A stretch of DNA of 64,000 nt. Origin: Leucobacter komagatae. GTDB taxonomy: Bacteria > Actinomycetota > Actinomycetes > Actinomycetales > Microbacteriaceae. The notes under the pieces were generated by a model. The model worked only from the letters and a program-made list of their open reading frames with translations. It was not told the origin of the DNA and did not search any database. The DNA is taken from assembly GCF_006716085.1 (NCBI RefSeq), contig NZ_VFON01000001.1, forward strand, positions 2,418,001 to 2,482,000, given 5' to 3'. A program made the position numbers and the translations under genes. Below, piece by piece: positions 1 through 9,247 of the stretch. Within the stretch, counting starts at the first letter, position 1, and every line of letters begins with the position of its first letter.

Positions 1-342
1 GGTGGCGAAGCGGAGCGACGGCCCAACCTCTTCGACCTCAAGGTCGAGTGAGGTGCGCTGCTGGCCCTGGTTGTCGGTGTAGCTGCGCTGGGTCAGACGA
101 CCCTGCACAATAACTCGCATGCCCTTCGTGAGCGACGCCGCGATGTTATCGGCGTACTCACCGTAAGCGCGGCAGCCAAGCCACAGCGCTTCGCCGTCCG
201 ACCAGTCGCCGGACTGACGATCGCGCACGCGCGGGGTCGAGGCGATACGGAAGGTCACCCACGACTTACCGGCCTGGCTCACGCGAGGCTCGGGATCGGC
301 AACAAGGTTGCCGACGACAGTGATCAGCGGCTCTCCGGCCAT
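1..342 (-). CDS. ssb: single-stranded DNA-binding protein (partial, C-terminus outside window)
   Basis: The minus strand reads an open frame from ATG at 342 to the window edge (114 codons). It begins MAGEPLITVVGNLVADPE, the usual OB-fold start of actinobacterial SSB, and continues with the conserved GKSWVTFRIAS and WLGCRAYGEYADNIAASL-type segments. SSB coats single-stranded DNA during replication and repair. It lies directly downstream of rpsF on the same strand with a 3 nt gap, the standard rpsF-ssb pairing. The acidic C-terminal tail cannot be assessed because it is cut off. Confidence 0.95.
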   Translation of the reverse strand, partial: MAGEPLITVVGNLVADPEPRVSQAGKSWVTFRIASTPRVRDRQSGDWSDGEALWLGCRAYGEYADNIAASLTKGMRVIVQGRLTQRSYTDNQGQQRTSLDLEVEEVGPSLRFAT

Positions 343-345
343 GAG

Positions 346-708
346 TTATGCACTCGCCTTCGCAGCAGCGCGAGCTGCCTTGGCCTGGTCACGCTTCGAC
401 TGCGCTGCGCGCTGAGCGATGAGCTCATCTGCACGGAGCACCTTCGTGCGGAGGACAGCCTCGGAGATACCCAGCTGACGATCAAGCTCGGCAGTTGCCT
501 CGGGGGTCGCGGTGAAGTTCACCACGACGTAGATGCCCTCGGCGTTCTTGTTGATCTCGTAAGCAAGACGGCGCTTGCCCCAGATGTCGACGTTCTCGAT
601 CTCGCCATTCGCGTTGGTAATGACGGAGAGGAACTTCTCCATGCTGGGAGCCACGGTGCGCTCGTCGATACCGGGATCGAGGATCACCATGAGTTCGTAA
701 GGATGCAT
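346..708 (-). CDS. rpsF: 30S ribosomal protein S6
   Basis: A 120-residue protein beginning [16 protein letters not shown], the S6 N-terminus. It contains the [20 protein letters not shown] core and an Ala/Lys-rich tail. S6 binds the central domain of 16S rRNA with S18 in the small subunit. The open frame extends 59 codons further upstream, but the start at 708 is chosen because GGAGG lies 10-15 nt before it (plus strand 719-723) and because the family starts here. It is the first gene of the rpsF-ssb transcript and diverges from the glycosyltransferase at 852. Confidence 0.96.
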   Translation of the reverse strand: MHPYELMVILDPGIDERTVAPSMEKFLSVITNANGEIENVDIWGKRRLAYEINKNAEGIYVVVNFTATPEATAELDRQLGISEAVLRTKVLRADELIAQRAAQSKRDQAKAARAAAKASA

Positions 709-851
709 TACTGACCCACCTCCTTCGGACTTCACGGCCACAGGATTTCTGTGGCAGGAGGGTGTTTTTGCATCGTGCCCGGGCGCCAAACAGAGTGTTC
801 GACGCACAGACAACCTAAGTAGCCTACCATCTTCAGCCCTAGAGTGGAGCC

Positions 852-2072
852 ATGAGAATCGCGCTGGTCTCGTTGCACACCTCACCGTCGGCTATTCCCG
901 GCTCTGGCGACGCCGGCGGCATGAACGTCGTGGTGGCAGAGGCGGCCCATGCGCTGAGCGATCGCGGGCACGAGGTGATCGTCGCAACGAGGGCAAACAC
1001 GGAGGTCGCGGCGGGGGAGCAGTCGCTGCGCCGTCCACAGGTGAGCGGTGAGGGCCGGCAGGGCGATCCTGCTGGATCGTCGCCCCGCCTGATCGCGCTC
1101 GCTGCCGGCGATCCCGCGCTCGCGAAGGGTGACCTGCCCGCGATCGTTCCCGAGTTCGCGCGCGGGCTGCGGGAGCTGGGGCCATTCGACGCCGTCCACG
1201 CGCACTACTGGTTGAGCGGCCTCGCGGCGGTGGGGGCGTTCGGTGGCGAGGGATCCGGTATCGCGACCACGTTCCACACCCTCGCCGCGCAGAAGAACTC
1301 CCGCCTGGCCCCGGGTGACCGGCCCGAACCGGAGGTGCGGGTGTTGGCGGAGCAGTCGCTCGCCGAGACGACCTTCGTCGTCGCGGGGAGCCGCAGCGAG
1401 CTCGCGGGCGTCGAGGAGTTCTGCGGGCACCCGCGGGTCGGAAGCGCCGTCGTGCACCCCGGCGTTGACACGCGCCTCTTTGTTCCCCGCCCCGCTCCTC
1501 GGCAGTTTCTGCGCGTCACCGTGCTCGGCCGGGTGCAGCCGCTTAAGGGGCAGGATCTCGCGGTGCGGGCGGCCGTGGAGCTTGCCGCGCAGGATCCTGA
1601 CCTGTTTGCGCGCACCGAATGGGTGATCGCGGGGGAGCCAACCCCCGGCGCCGAGGGGTTCGCGGCCGGGCTCCGCGAGCTCGCAGAGGCGGCCGGGGTT
1701 TCCGACCGCGTGCGGTTCCTCCCCGCGCAGTCACGTGCGCAAGCGGCCGCGCTGCTCGCGTCGAGTGACCTCGTGCTCGTGCCGTCGCACTCGGAGACCT
1801 TCGGTCTCACGGCGCTTGAGGCGGGCGCGAGCGGGATTCCCGTGATCGCAGCTGGGCATACGGGGCTTGTGGAAGCTGTTCCTGAGGGGGTCGCTGGGCT
1901 GCACATGCCCGATCGCGATCCCGCGGCGTGGGCTCGGGCGATCGCGGAGCTGCTGCGCGACGAACCGCGCAGGCTGAGGCTTGGCGAGTCCGCCCGCCGG
2001 CACGCGGAGCAGCACGACTGGGCTGCTCACGCCGCCGCGCTCGAGCGCATCTACGAGGGCCTCATTCGCTGA
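852..2072 (+). CDS. GT4-family glycosyltransferase, MshA-like
   Basis: A 406-residue GT-B glycosyltransferase. The N-terminus ([20 protein letters not shown], residues about 7-26) closely resembles MshA, which adds GlcNAc from UDP-GlcNAc to inositol-3-phosphate as the first step of mycothiol synthesis. The C-terminal half has the nucleotide-binding E-x7-E element ([12 protein letters not shown], about residue 315). An HxHYWLSG segment near residue 117 matches the acceptor side. An inositol-3-phosphate synthase and a MshB-like deacetylase lie just downstream on the opposite strand, which supports an inositol-linked acceptor. It is somewhat short for MshA, so another GT4 role is possible. Confidence 0.8.
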   Translation: MRIALVSLHTSPSAIPGSGDAGGMNVVVAEAAHALSDRGHEVIVATRANTEVAAGEQSLRRPQVSGEGRQGDPAGSSPRLIALAAGDPALAKGDLPAIVPEFARGLRELGPFDAVHAHYWLSGLAAVGAFGGEGSGIATTFHTLAAQKNSRLAPGDRPEPEVRVLAEQSLAETTFVVAGSRSELAGVEEFCGHPRVGSAVVHPGVDTRLFVPRPAPRQFLRVTVLGRVQPLKGQDLAVRAAVELAAQDPDLFARTEWVIAGEPTPGAEGFAAGLRELAEAAGVSDRVRFLPAQSRAQAAALLASSDLVLVPSHSETFGLTALEAGASGIPVIAAGHTGLVEAVPEGVAGLHMPDRDPAAWARAIAELLRDEPRRLRLGESARRHAEQHDWAAHAAALERIYEGLIR

Positions 2073-2129
2073 CGCGCGTCTCCGGCTCGGGCTGCCACTT
2101 CTGCCCGACAATTCCCACCGAGCACCCCT

Positions 2130-2186
2130 CAAATTCTCGGGCGGCCCCCAAACTCACCATGAATTTGAGGGCCGCCCGAGAATTTG
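2130..2186. repeat. intergenic inverted repeat, copy 1
   Basis: Arms of 18 bp (2130-2147 and 2169-2186) are perfectly complementary, CAAATTCTCGGGCGGCCC on the left. Pairing continues outward with ACCCC/GGGGT after a two-base bulge. The 21-nt loop holds further CAAACTC and GAATTTG words. The ends (CAAATTC/GAATTTG) are shared with the second copy at 2334, while the inner stem differs. Confidence 0.9.
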
Positions 2187-2305
2187 GGGTGCGGAAGTGC
2201 GGGTTGCGCGGGCTGGGGAGCGGATTGCGCGAGAGCTGCCCGGGTGGCGGAGCGGCTCACGGCTATCCAGAACCTTCTACTTCGGCTCCCGGGCTGCGCC
2301 GTTCA

Positions 2306-2333
2306 CACTCCCACTCCCACTCCCACTCCCACT
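2306..2333. repeat. short tandem repeat of CCCACT
   Basis: About four to five consecutive copies of the hexamer CCCACT run directly into the left arm of the second inverted repeat. Confidence 0.85.
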
Positions 2334-2371
2334 CAAATTCACGCGTGACCCCCAAATCACGCGGGAATTTG
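2334..2371. repeat. intergenic inverted repeat, copy 2
   Basis: Arms 2334-2348 and 2357-2371 match at 14 of 15 positions (CAAATTCACGCGTGA against the reverse complement of TCACGCGGGAATTTG). The 8-nt loop carries the CCCCCAAA word also seen in copy 1. The outer CAAATTC/GAATTTG is identical to copy 1, while the inner stem (CGCGTGA type) is unrelated in sequence but still self-complementary. Confidence 0.85.
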
Positions 2372-2482
2372 GGAGCGAACCGAATAATTGGGGTGGAGGG
2401 GCGAGGGGGCGGCGGCCAGCGCAGCCCGCAGAAACACCAATGCCCACGGAGTCGTGTCCGGGGGCATTGTGAGCGTGTGGCG

Positions 2483-3550
2483 CTAGGCTCCTGCGATAAA
2501 CGCCTCGAGCTCCGCGCGCGCCTCCTCGTCAGGCTTCTGCACGGGCGGCGACTTCATGAAGTACGCCGACGCAGCCTCAACGGGTCCGCCGTGGCCGCGG
2601 TCGAGCGCGACCTTCGCGGTGCGGATCGCGTCGATCATCGTGCCTGCCGAGTTCGGGGAGTCCCACACCTCAAGCTTGTACTCGAGCATCATCGGGACGT
2701 CGCCGAAACCACGGCCCTCAAGACGCACGAACGCGAACTTGCGGTCTTCAAGCCACGGCACGTGATCGCTCGGGCCGACGTGGACGTCTTCAGCCGGGAG
2801 ATCCGCCGAGATGTTCGACGTGACTGCCTGAGTCTTCGAGATCTTCTTCGAGTGCAGGCGGCTGCGCTCAAGCATGTTCTTGAAGTCCATGTTGCCGCCG
2901 ACGTTGAGCTGGTAGGTGTGGTCGAGCGCGATGCCACGGCTCTCCAGCAGCCGGGCGAGCACGCGGTGCGTGATCGTCGCGCCGACCTGGCTCTTGATGT
3001 CGTCGCCGACAATAGGGAGGCCCGCCTCGGTGAACTTGGCGGCCCACTCGGGGTCGCTCGCCACGAAGACCGGGATCGCGTTGACGAATGCGACGCCTGC
3101 CTCAAGCGCGGCCTGCGCGTAGAACTTCACGGCCTCCTCGCTGCCGACGGGCAGGTAGCAGGCGAGCACCTCGGCGCCCGAGTCGCGCAGCGCCTGAGCG
3201 ACGTCGACCGGAGTGGCCGTCGACTCAACGACCTCATCGCGGTAGTACATGCCGAGTCCGTCGTACGTTGGCGCGCGAAGCACCTCCAGGCCGATATGCG
3301 GCACGTCCGAGAACTTGATGGTGTTGTTGCGCCCGGCCCAGATCGCCTCGGATAGGTCCTTTCCGACCTTTTCGGCGTCAACATCGAACGCCGCGACGAA
3401 CTCGAGGTCCGACACGTGGTACCCGCCAAGGCGGACGTGCATGAGGCCGGGGACCTCCGCGTCATCCGCGGCGTCGCGATAGTACTCGACTCCCTGCACG
3501 AGCGAGCTCACGCAGTTTCCAATTCCCGCGAGGGCGACCTTCACACTCAT
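2483..3550 (-). CDS. ino1: inositol-3-phosphate synthase
   Basis: A 355-residue protein starting [20 protein letters not shown], the NAD-binding start of the actinobacterial myo-inositol-1-phosphate synthase family (about 360 residues). It converts glucose-6-phosphate to inositol phosphate, the precursor of mycothiol and phosphatidylinositol. Later conserved segments include [28 protein letters not shown] and the C-terminal [20 protein letters not shown]. It faces the MshA-like gene across the palindrome-rich spacer and precedes it functionally. The mshB-like gene lies upstream on the same strand with an 84-nt gap. Confidence 0.95.
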   Translation of the reverse strand: MSVKVALAGIGNCVSSLVQGVEYYRDAADDAEVPGLMHVRLGGYHVSDLEFVAAFDVDAEKVGKDLSEAIWAGRNNTIKFSDVPHIGLEVLRAPTYDGLGMYYRDEVVESTATPVDVAQALRDSGAEVLACYLPVGSEEAVKFYAQAALEAGVAFVNAIPVFVASDPEWAAKFTEAGLPIVGDDIKSQVGATITHRVLARLLESRGIALDHTYQLNVGGNMDFKNMLERSRLHSKKISKTQAVTSNISADLPAEDVHVGPSDHVPWLEDRKFAFVRLEGRGFGDVPMMLEYKLEVWDSPNSAGTMIDAIRTAKVALDRGHGGPVEAASAYFMKSPPVQKPDEEARAELEAFIAGA

Positions 3551-3634
3551 CGAAACCCCATATTTCTCTCTTCGGCGGGCAATAGGCCCAACCGTCTACT
3601 GTAATCGCCCAGGCTGGGCGTTGCTTCGAAGCTG

Positions 3635-4441
3635 TTAGCTTGCCGGGCGGAGGCGAAACGATTCGACCGCCGAAATCGGCTGCCGCTGCCCGCCGACGTG
3701 CACGATGTCGTCGCCGTCAACCGTGAGCTGCGTGGCATACGCGCGCAGCGCCACAACCTTGCGGCCGAGCCACGGCGTAACATCGTGCGATTCGACGATC
3801 TCAACGATCTCAACGGAATCGTCGGAGCCACCAGCATCAACAGCATCACCAGCGGCACCCGGCTCACCCACAATCTCCCAGAACGGCAGGTCAAGCGCGA
3901 CCGCCACCGCGCGGGCGATGCGATGCGCATGCACGTGATCCGGGTGCCCGTACCCACCGCCATCGTCGTAGCTCACAATCGCGCCGGCGCCCGCCTCATT
4001 CGCTGCGGCGAACAGGTCGTTGAGCGACTCGACCGCGGGCACGACGGTGAGCGCATCAGCGCCCGCGTCGGGGCTCGGGCCCGCGAGGCCGTCAGCCTGC
4101 CACTCCATTCCAGAGTCCTCGTAAATGGTTGGCGGGAGCCCCTCGGCACGCGCCGGCTCGACCCCGAGGAAGGCGTGGCGCTCGACCCCGAGCATCGCCA
4201 GCGCCGCCGCAAGCTCGGCCTGCCTGTGCGGGGCGAGCCCGTCAGTTCCGGCGAGGTGGGAGAGGGGGCCCGACACGACCTCACCCTGTTCCCCGCGAGT
4301 GAGGGTCACCACGAGCGGTTCGCGGCCCGCTTCCGACAGCGCCGCGAGGGTGCCGCCAGTCGTAATCGTCTCGTCGTCGGGGTGCGCGTGCACAAACATC
4401 ACGCGCGTCGCGCCCGAAAACCAGCTTGCTGCATCTGTCAT
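3635..4441 (-). CDS. mshB: PIG-L family deacetylase, MshB-like
   Basis: A 268-residue protein of the LmbE/PIG-L zinc deacetylase family. The zinc-site motif HAHPDDE lies at residues 18-24, and GGYGHPDHVHAH at about 160-170 supplies the third ligand. MshB removes the acetyl group from GlcNAc-inositol in mycothiol synthesis, which fits the ino1 and MshA-like neighbours. The start MTDAASW at 4441 is preferred over the longer open frame because the family begins shortly before HAHPDD. It is slightly shorter than typical MshB (about 300), so a related amidase such as Mca cannot be excluded. Its stop is about 10 nt from the CCA-adding enzyme's stop-start boundary, suggesting one transcript. Confidence 0.8.
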   Translation of the reverse strand: MTDAASWFSGATRVMFVHAHPDDETITTGGTLAALSEAGREPLVVTLTRGEQGEVVSGPLSHLAGTDGLAPHRQAELAAALAMLGVERHAFLGVEPARAEGLPPTIYEDSGMEWQADGLAGPSPDAGADALTVVPAVESLNDLFAAANEAGAGAIVSYDDGGGYGHPDHVHAHRIARAVAVALDLPFWEIVGEPGAAGDAVDAGGSDDSVEIVEIVESHDVTPWLGRKVVALRAYATQLTVDGDDIVHVGGQRQPISAVESFRLRPAS

Positions 4442-4451
4442 CACAGTAGGC

Positions 4452-5930
4452 CTAACTCTCCGTGCCGGCTGTCTGTTCCCGGTACCACGCAAGAAGTCGC
4501 TCGGTCGCGGCCTCCTCACCGATCAGGCCCTCGTCGAGCCTGACCTCGAGGAGGTACGCATAGGCGCGACCGACGAGCGGCCCGGGCGGGATGTCGAGCA
4601 GCCGCATGATCGCTGCGCCATCAAGTTCGGGGCGCACCGCAGCAAGTTCTTCCTGCTCCGCGAGCTCGGCGATGCGGCGCTCAATGTCGTCGTACGCGTG
4701 CTCGAGGCGTTCGGCCTTGCGCCGGTTCCGCGTCGTGACGTCTGCCCGCGTGAGAACGTGCAGTTGCTCGAGCTCGCCGCCCGCATCCCTGACGTACCTG
4801 CGCACCGCTGAATCCGTCCAATGCTGGTCGCTGTACCCGAAGAACCGCAGGTGCAGCTCAACGAGCCGCGCGACGCGCTTCACCGTGGTGTTGTCGAAGC
4901 GGAGCTCACGCAGCCGCTTCTTCGTGAGCTTTGCCCCAACCATGTCGTGGTGGTGGAAGGTCACTCCGCCGCCCTCGAAGCGCCGAGTCGCGGGCTTACC
5001 GATGTCATGCAGCAGCGCGGCGAGGCGGAGCACAAGGTCAGGGGTGAACTCCGCGGGGTCGCCGGTGTAGCGCGAGGTCTCGAGCTCGATGGCCTGGCGC
5101 AGCACGGTGAGGCTGTGCTCGTAGACATCCTTGTGCCTGCCGTGATCGTCTTGGGTGGTGACGAGCGCGACGACCTCGGGGAGGAAGCGCTCAGCCAGCC
5201 CGGTGTCGACGAGCAGCCGGATCCCAGGGATCGGGTCAGCGGTAAGCAGCAGCTTCGTCAGCTCGTCACGGATCCGCTCCGCCGAGATGATGTCGAGCCT
5301 GTCGGCGAACCGCACCATGGCGGCCTCGGTCGCCTCCTCAACCTCAAACCCCAGCTGCGACGCGAAGCGCGCCGCCCGCAGCATACGCAGCGGGTCGTCG
5401 GTGAAGGAGACCTCGGGGGAGTCGGGCGTGACAATCCGCCCCGCAATGAGGTCTTCAACGCCGCCCGACACGTCAACGAGCCTGAGTTCGGGAAGCATCA
5501 GCGCGAGGGCGTTGATGGTGAAGTCGCGGCGCACGAGGTCGCCGTCGATCGTGTCGCCGAACTGCACCTCAGGCTTGCGTGAATCGTCACGGTAGGTGTC
5601 GGCCCGGTACGTCGTGATCTCGACCTGCTCGCCGTCAATCTGTGCGGCAATCGTCCCAAAGTCGCGCCCAACGTCCCAGATGTTCTTGGTCAGCGCCTCG
5701 AGGACGGCGCGGGTCTCATCCGGCCGAGCCGAGGTCGTGAAGTCGAGGTCAGTGACCGAGCGGCCGAGCATTGCGTCGCGAACGGGGCCGCCGACGAGCG
5801 CGAATTCGTGCCCGGCGTCAGCAAACGCCGCCGCCAGGGTCGCCACCGGTTTGGACTCCGCGATTCGCCGGAGCTCGATCATCGATTCTGCAAGAGAAAG
5901 CACCCACTCAGGGTACCGGTGCCCAGACAT
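4452..5930 (-). CDS. CCA tRNA nucleotidyltransferase
   Basis: A 492-residue protein that adds or repairs the 3' CCA of tRNAs. The nucleotidyltransferase head has LVGGPVRDAMLG and the metal-binding DLDFTT. The middle carries the RFASQLGFEVE and RIRDEL segments, and the C-terminal half has an HD domain (HDIGKPATRRF, HHHDMVGAKL). The start MSGHRYPEW at 5930 is preferred. An in-frame ATG at 5948 would overlap the start codon of the divergent gene at 5947, and ribosome-site evidence is weak for both. tRNAs in this window do not encode CCA, consistent with need for the enzyme. Position next to a DUF6049 gene is typical of actinobacteria. Confidence 0.93.
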   Translation of the reverse strand: MSGHRYPEWVLSLAESMIELRRIAESKPVATLAAAFADAGHEFALVGGPVRDAMLGRSVTDLDFTTSARPDETRAVLEALTKNIWDVGRDFGTIAAQIDGEQVEITTYRADTYRDDSRKPEVQFGDTIDGDLVRRDFTINALALMLPELRLVDVSGGVEDLIAGRIVTPDSPEVSFTDDPLRMLRAARFASQLGFEVEEATEAAMVRFADRLDIISAERIRDELTKLLLTADPIPGIRLLVDTGLAERFLPEVVALVTTQDDHGRHKDVYEHSLTVLRQAIELETSRYTGDPAEFTPDLVLRLAALLHDIGKPATRRFEGGGVTFHHHDMVGAKLTKKRLRELRFDNTTVKRVARLVELHLRFFGYSDQHWTDSAVRRYVRDAGGELEQLHVLTRADVTTRNRRKAERLEHAYDDIERRIAELAEQEELAAVRPELDGAAIMRLLDIPPGPLVGRAYAYLLEVRLDEGLIGEEAATERLLAWYREQTAGTES

Positions 5931-5946
5931 CTCTACACTTACACAC

Positions 5947-8205
5947 ATGCGAGTACTCCGGCGACCGAGAGCATTGGCGGCAGCTTTGATCGTGAGCGCG
6001 CTCGTCTCTGCGGGCGCTCTCCCGCTCGTCTCGGGCGCGAATGCGCACGCCACGCAGACGCCTGCCGCGAGCGGGGATGAGGCCGAGGCCGCGGAGGAGA
6101 CGCTCGAGCTATTCGTCGCTCCCGACGCCGCGGTCACCACCGACGACGCGACCGAGCTCAAGTTCTCCGTGCTGCTGCGGAACTCGGGCGAGCTCAGCGC
6201 GCCAGAGGGCTCGGTCGAACTCGCGATCGGCGAGCGGCTCACGGGTACGAGCGCGACACCGCGCGCGGAGGATCTCGCCGTCGACCCAGCCGCGGATCCC
6301 ACCGGGGATCCCACCGACGCGTCAGCGCCACCGGCGCGCACGGTCATCGCGACCGCAAGCGTCGACGCGGTTTCGAGCGGAAAGTCGCAGCACGTCACGG
6401 TCACGGTGCCCATCAAGGATGCCGGGCTCACCTCGAGCGCGCACGGCGTCTATCCGATCTACGCGACGTACCGCGCGAGTGACGCCGATGCGGCATCGAG
6501 CCTCACTGCGTTCAGCCCGCTCGTGTGGGGCGGCCCGGCGGAGGCGTCGGCAACGGTGGACCTCACCTCGATCGTTCCGCTCACCCTGTCGACCAAGATC
6601 CTCTCGCTTCCGACCCGCGCGCAGCTCGGCCAGGAGGCTGGCCGGCTCACGGCCCTCATGGACTACGCCGTGCAAACGCAGTCGATCGTCGCGATCGACC
6701 CTCGGTTCGTCGTCGCGGTTCGCGGGTACGGTCTCGAGGCGCCGCAGGCGGCACGCGATCTCCTCGCCAGGCTTGAGTCGGCGACGATCCCGACGTTCCT
6801 CCTCCAGTTTGGGGATGCCGACCCGGCCGCGCAGGCCGCGCTTGGCGCGAGCGAGCTACTGCAGCCGGCGGGCTTCGAGTTCGTCACCCGCTTCGGCGCG
6901 TGGGAGCAGCCAGATCCGGCAGCGCCAGGGGAGGGCGACGCCGCTGAGGCCGCTGATCCGGCGCATCCCGCGAGCGCGAAGAGCACCGCGAGCTCGCAAC
7001 CGGCGGATCCGGCTGATCCGCCGGAGCCCACGGAACCGCCCGACGCCGCCGAACCCGCTGAGCCGACAGAACCAACCGAACCAACCGATCCCGCCAACGG
7101 CGAGGTCCCGCCGCCCTCCGACGAACAGCTCACGGAGTGGCAGCACGGGGTAGCCGCGGCCTGGCCCGCCCCCGGCCAGGTGGGGCCGCGCACGCTCAGT
7201 CTGCTGCGCGCCGCCGAGCTCGACACGACGGTGCTCCGCTCCGACAACGTGTCGCTCTCCGGCGGGCCCCGCGCGTCACTGGGCGACGCGAGCGCGATCA
7301 TCACCGACGCCGAGCTCGATGCCGGCGTGCAACTCGCTCTTTCCGGCGCAAGCGAGACCGAGCGGGCGCTCGGAGGCGCGCAGGCCGCCGCGCGCCTCGC
7401 GCTCACCGCGGGGTCAGACACCAAGGGCCTCGTTCTCGGTGTCGATCGCGGAGGATCGACCGACGCCGAGCATCCCGAGCAGGTCTTGAGCGAACTGACG
7501 ACGCAGCGCTGGATCAAGCCGATCGCGCTCGGCGCACAGCAGGAGGGAACGGCGCAGCTAGCCGCGGCGCTGCCCGATGAGGATCGCCTTGAGCTGCTCG
7601 ACGCCGCAACCGAGAACGAGGCGACCGTGCTCGAAGCCCGCGCAACGCTCGTGAACCCCGAGTACCTCGACGGCTACCAGCGCCTCCGCCTCCTCACGCT
7701 GTTCGCGACGCGGAACGCCGCGCCCGACGCTGACTTCTCGGCAACAGCCAAGCAGTTCGCAAAGCGCGACCGCGAGCTGCACGACGGCGTGCGGCTCGTT
7801 GGCACGAAGCGCGCGCAGCTCGTCGGCGGGTCAACCAAGATCCCGATCCAGCTGCGCAATTCGCTCCCGTTCGACGCGGTCGTGACCCTCGAGGTCGCCC
7901 CGACCTCGGCGGCGCTGCGAGTGCCAGAGCGCACCTTCCCCGAGATCGTGCTCCCGGAGGATTCGAGCGAGCGTGTGCTCGTTCCGACGACGAGCCGCGT
8001 TTCCTCGGGAGACTCGGCGCTGCTGCTCTCGATCACGAGCATCGACGGCGAGTACACCGCCTCGTCAGGCAAGCTCGAGATCACCATCTCGAGCGCCGTC
8101 GAGACCGTCGCGATCGCGGTCCTCGCCTCAGCCGCGGCTCTCCTCATCGGCTTCGGAATCTGGCGAAGCGTGCGACGTCGTCGGACACACAGCCCCCGGG
8201 AATAG
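5947..8205 (+). CDS. DUF6049-family cell-envelope protein
   Basis: A 752-residue protein with an N-terminal signal peptide (RRPRALAAALIVSALVSAG, cleavage near AHA-TQ). It has a large extracytoplasmic region and a single C-terminal membrane helix (AIAVLASAAALLIGFGIW) followed by a short basic tail. A low-complexity Pro/Glu/Asp/Ala linker lies at about residues 320-385. Such proteins normally sit between the CCA-adding enzyme and the lipid II flippase gene murJ in actinobacteria. Here trxB follows directly and no murJ is present. The function of the family is not established; the context suggests cell-wall assembly. Confidence 0.85.
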   Translation: MRVLRRPRALAAALIVSALVSAGALPLVSGANAHATQTPAASGDEAEAAEETLELFVAPDAAVTTDDATELKFSVLLRNSGELSAPEGSVELAIGERLTGTSATPRAEDLAVDPAADPTGDPTDASAPPARTVIATASVDAVSSGKSQHVTVTVPIKDAGLTSSAHGVYPIYATYRASDADAASSLTAFSPLVWGGPAEASATVDLTSIVPLTLSTKILSLPTRAQLGQEAGRLTALMDYAVQTQSIVAIDPRFVVAVRGYGLEAPQAARDLLARLESATIPTFLLQFGDADPAAQAALGASELLQPAGFEFVTRFGAWEQPDPAAPGEGDAAEAADPAHPASAKSTASSQPADPADPPEPTEPPDAAEPAEPTEPTEPTDPANGEVPPPSDEQLTEWQHGVAAAWPAPGQVGPRTLSLLRAAELDTTVLRSDNVSLSGGPRASLGDASAIITDAELDAGVQLALSGASETERALGGAQAAARLALTAGSDTKGLVLGVDRGGSTDAEHPEQVLSELTTQRWIKPIALGAQQEGTAQLAAALPDEDRLELLDAATENEATVLEARATLVNPEYLDGYQRLRLLTLFATRNAAPDADFSATAKQFAKRDRELHDGVRLVGTKRAQLVGGSTKIPIQLRNSLPFDAVVTLEVAPTSAALRVPERTFPEIVLPEDSSERVLVPTTSRVSSGDSALLLSITSIDGEYTASSGKLEITISSAVETVAIAVLASAAALLIGFGIWRSVRRRRTHSPRE

Positions 8206-8264
8206 CGCGGCTTTAGGATGGGTTGTACCGCCTATCGGCCATCCGGCAAAGCATAAGGAGAATC

Positions 8265-9218
8265 ATGCGCGAGGTCATCATCATCGGCTCGGGCCCTGCG
8301 GGCTTCACCGCCGCAATTTACGCCGCACGAGCTGAGCTCTCGCCGCTGCTGTTTGCGAGCCAGGTCAGCATGGGCGGCGAGCTCATGAACACCACCGACG
8401 TCGAAAACTTCCCCGGGTTCCCCGAGGGCATCCAGGGGCCTGACCTCATGCAGAAGATGCAGGAGCAGGCTGAGCGGTTCGGCACGGAGGTCGTCTACGA
8501 CGACATCACCGACGTCGACTTCTCAGGCGAGATCAAGCGCGTCACCGACACGACCGGCACCGTCCACGAGGCGCGCTCGGTCATCTTCGCGACGGGCTCG
8601 GCGTACCGCAAGCTCGGCGTTGAGGGCGAGGAGCGACTTTCGGGCCACGGCGTTTCGTGGTGCGCGACCTGCGACGGCTTCTTCTTCCGCGACAAGACGA
8701 TCGCGGTTGTTGGCGGCGGCGACTCCGCGATGGAGGAGGCGACCTTCCTCACCCGGTTCGCGAAGAAGGTTTACGTCATCCACCGCCGCGACTCGCTCAA
8801 GGCGTCGAAGATCATGCAGCAGCGCGCCTTCGACAACGAGAAGATCGAGTTCATCTGGAACTCCGAGGTTGCCGAGATTCACGGCGAGGCCGCTGCAGAT
8901 CGCCTGACCCTCCGCAACACCGTTGACGGCTCCACAAGCGAGCTCGCCATCGAGGGCCTCTTCGTCGCGGTTGGCAACGACCCGCGCACGCACCTCGTGC
9001 ACGGCAAGCTCGACATCACGGAGGACGGAACCATCGCTGTTGAGGGCCGCTCGTCGCTCACCTCCGCTCCGGGCGTCTTCGCCGCTGGCGATGTGATCGA
9101 CCCGAGTTACCGCCAGGCGGTCACGGCAGCCGCGTCGGGCACCGTCGCCGCGCTTGACGCCGAGCGCTACCTCGCCGCGGTTGAGGACGCGCTCGTCGCC
9201 GCCCCGGCCGCAGGCTAA
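8265..9218 (+). CDS. trxB: thioredoxin-disulfide reductase
   Basis: A 317-residue FAD/NADPH flavoprotein that reduces thioredoxin. It has the FAD motif GSGPAGFTAA (residues 8-17), the redox pair CATC within SWCATCDGFF (about 130-139), the NADPH motif GGGDSAMEEA, and the C-terminal FAD segment AAGDVIDPSYRQ. The start at 8265 is fixed by AAGGAG at 8255-8260. Thioredoxin follows 29 nt downstream, probably co-transcribed. Confidence 0.97.
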   Translation: MREVIIIGSGPAGFTAAIYAARAELSPLLFASQVSMGGELMNTTDVENFPGFPEGIQGPDLMQKMQEQAERFGTEVVYDDITDVDFSGEIKRVTDTTGTVHEARSVIFATGSAYRKLGVEGEERLSGHGVSWCATCDGFFFRDKTIAVVGGGDSAMEEATFLTRFAKKVYVIHRRDSLKASKIMQQRAFDNEKIEFIWNSEVAEIHGEAAADRLTLRNTVDGSTSELAIEGLFVAVGNDPRTHLVHGKLDITEDGTIAVEGRSSLTSAPGVFAAGDVIDPSYRQAVTAAASGTVAALDAERYLAAVEDALVAAPAAG

Positions 9219-9247
9219 CGCGTAATCAGCAGAACAGGAGCACAATC

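Larger units (their letters stand above)
2073..2482. other. 410-bp intergenic region between converging genes, repeat-rich
   Basis: No convincing gene is present. The region separates the converging glycosyltransferase and ino1. It holds two related long inverted repeats (2130-2186 and 2334-2371) and a run of a CCCACT hexamer. The inverted repeats may terminate transcription from both sides, but neither is followed by a clean T-run. Confidence 0.7.

Noticed and set aside
346-885. Extended 179-codon frame for rpsF
   Set aside because: The family start and a good ribosome site are at 708; upstream residues have no homology pattern.
2483-3355. Plus-strand open frames across ino1
   Set aside because: They mirror ino1 in reverse and have no family motif or ribosome site.
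4452-6431. 659-codon frame for the CCA-adding enzyme
   Set aside because: The first 160 codons are antisense to the DUF6049 gene with low-complexity Ser/Ala composition typical of shadow frames.
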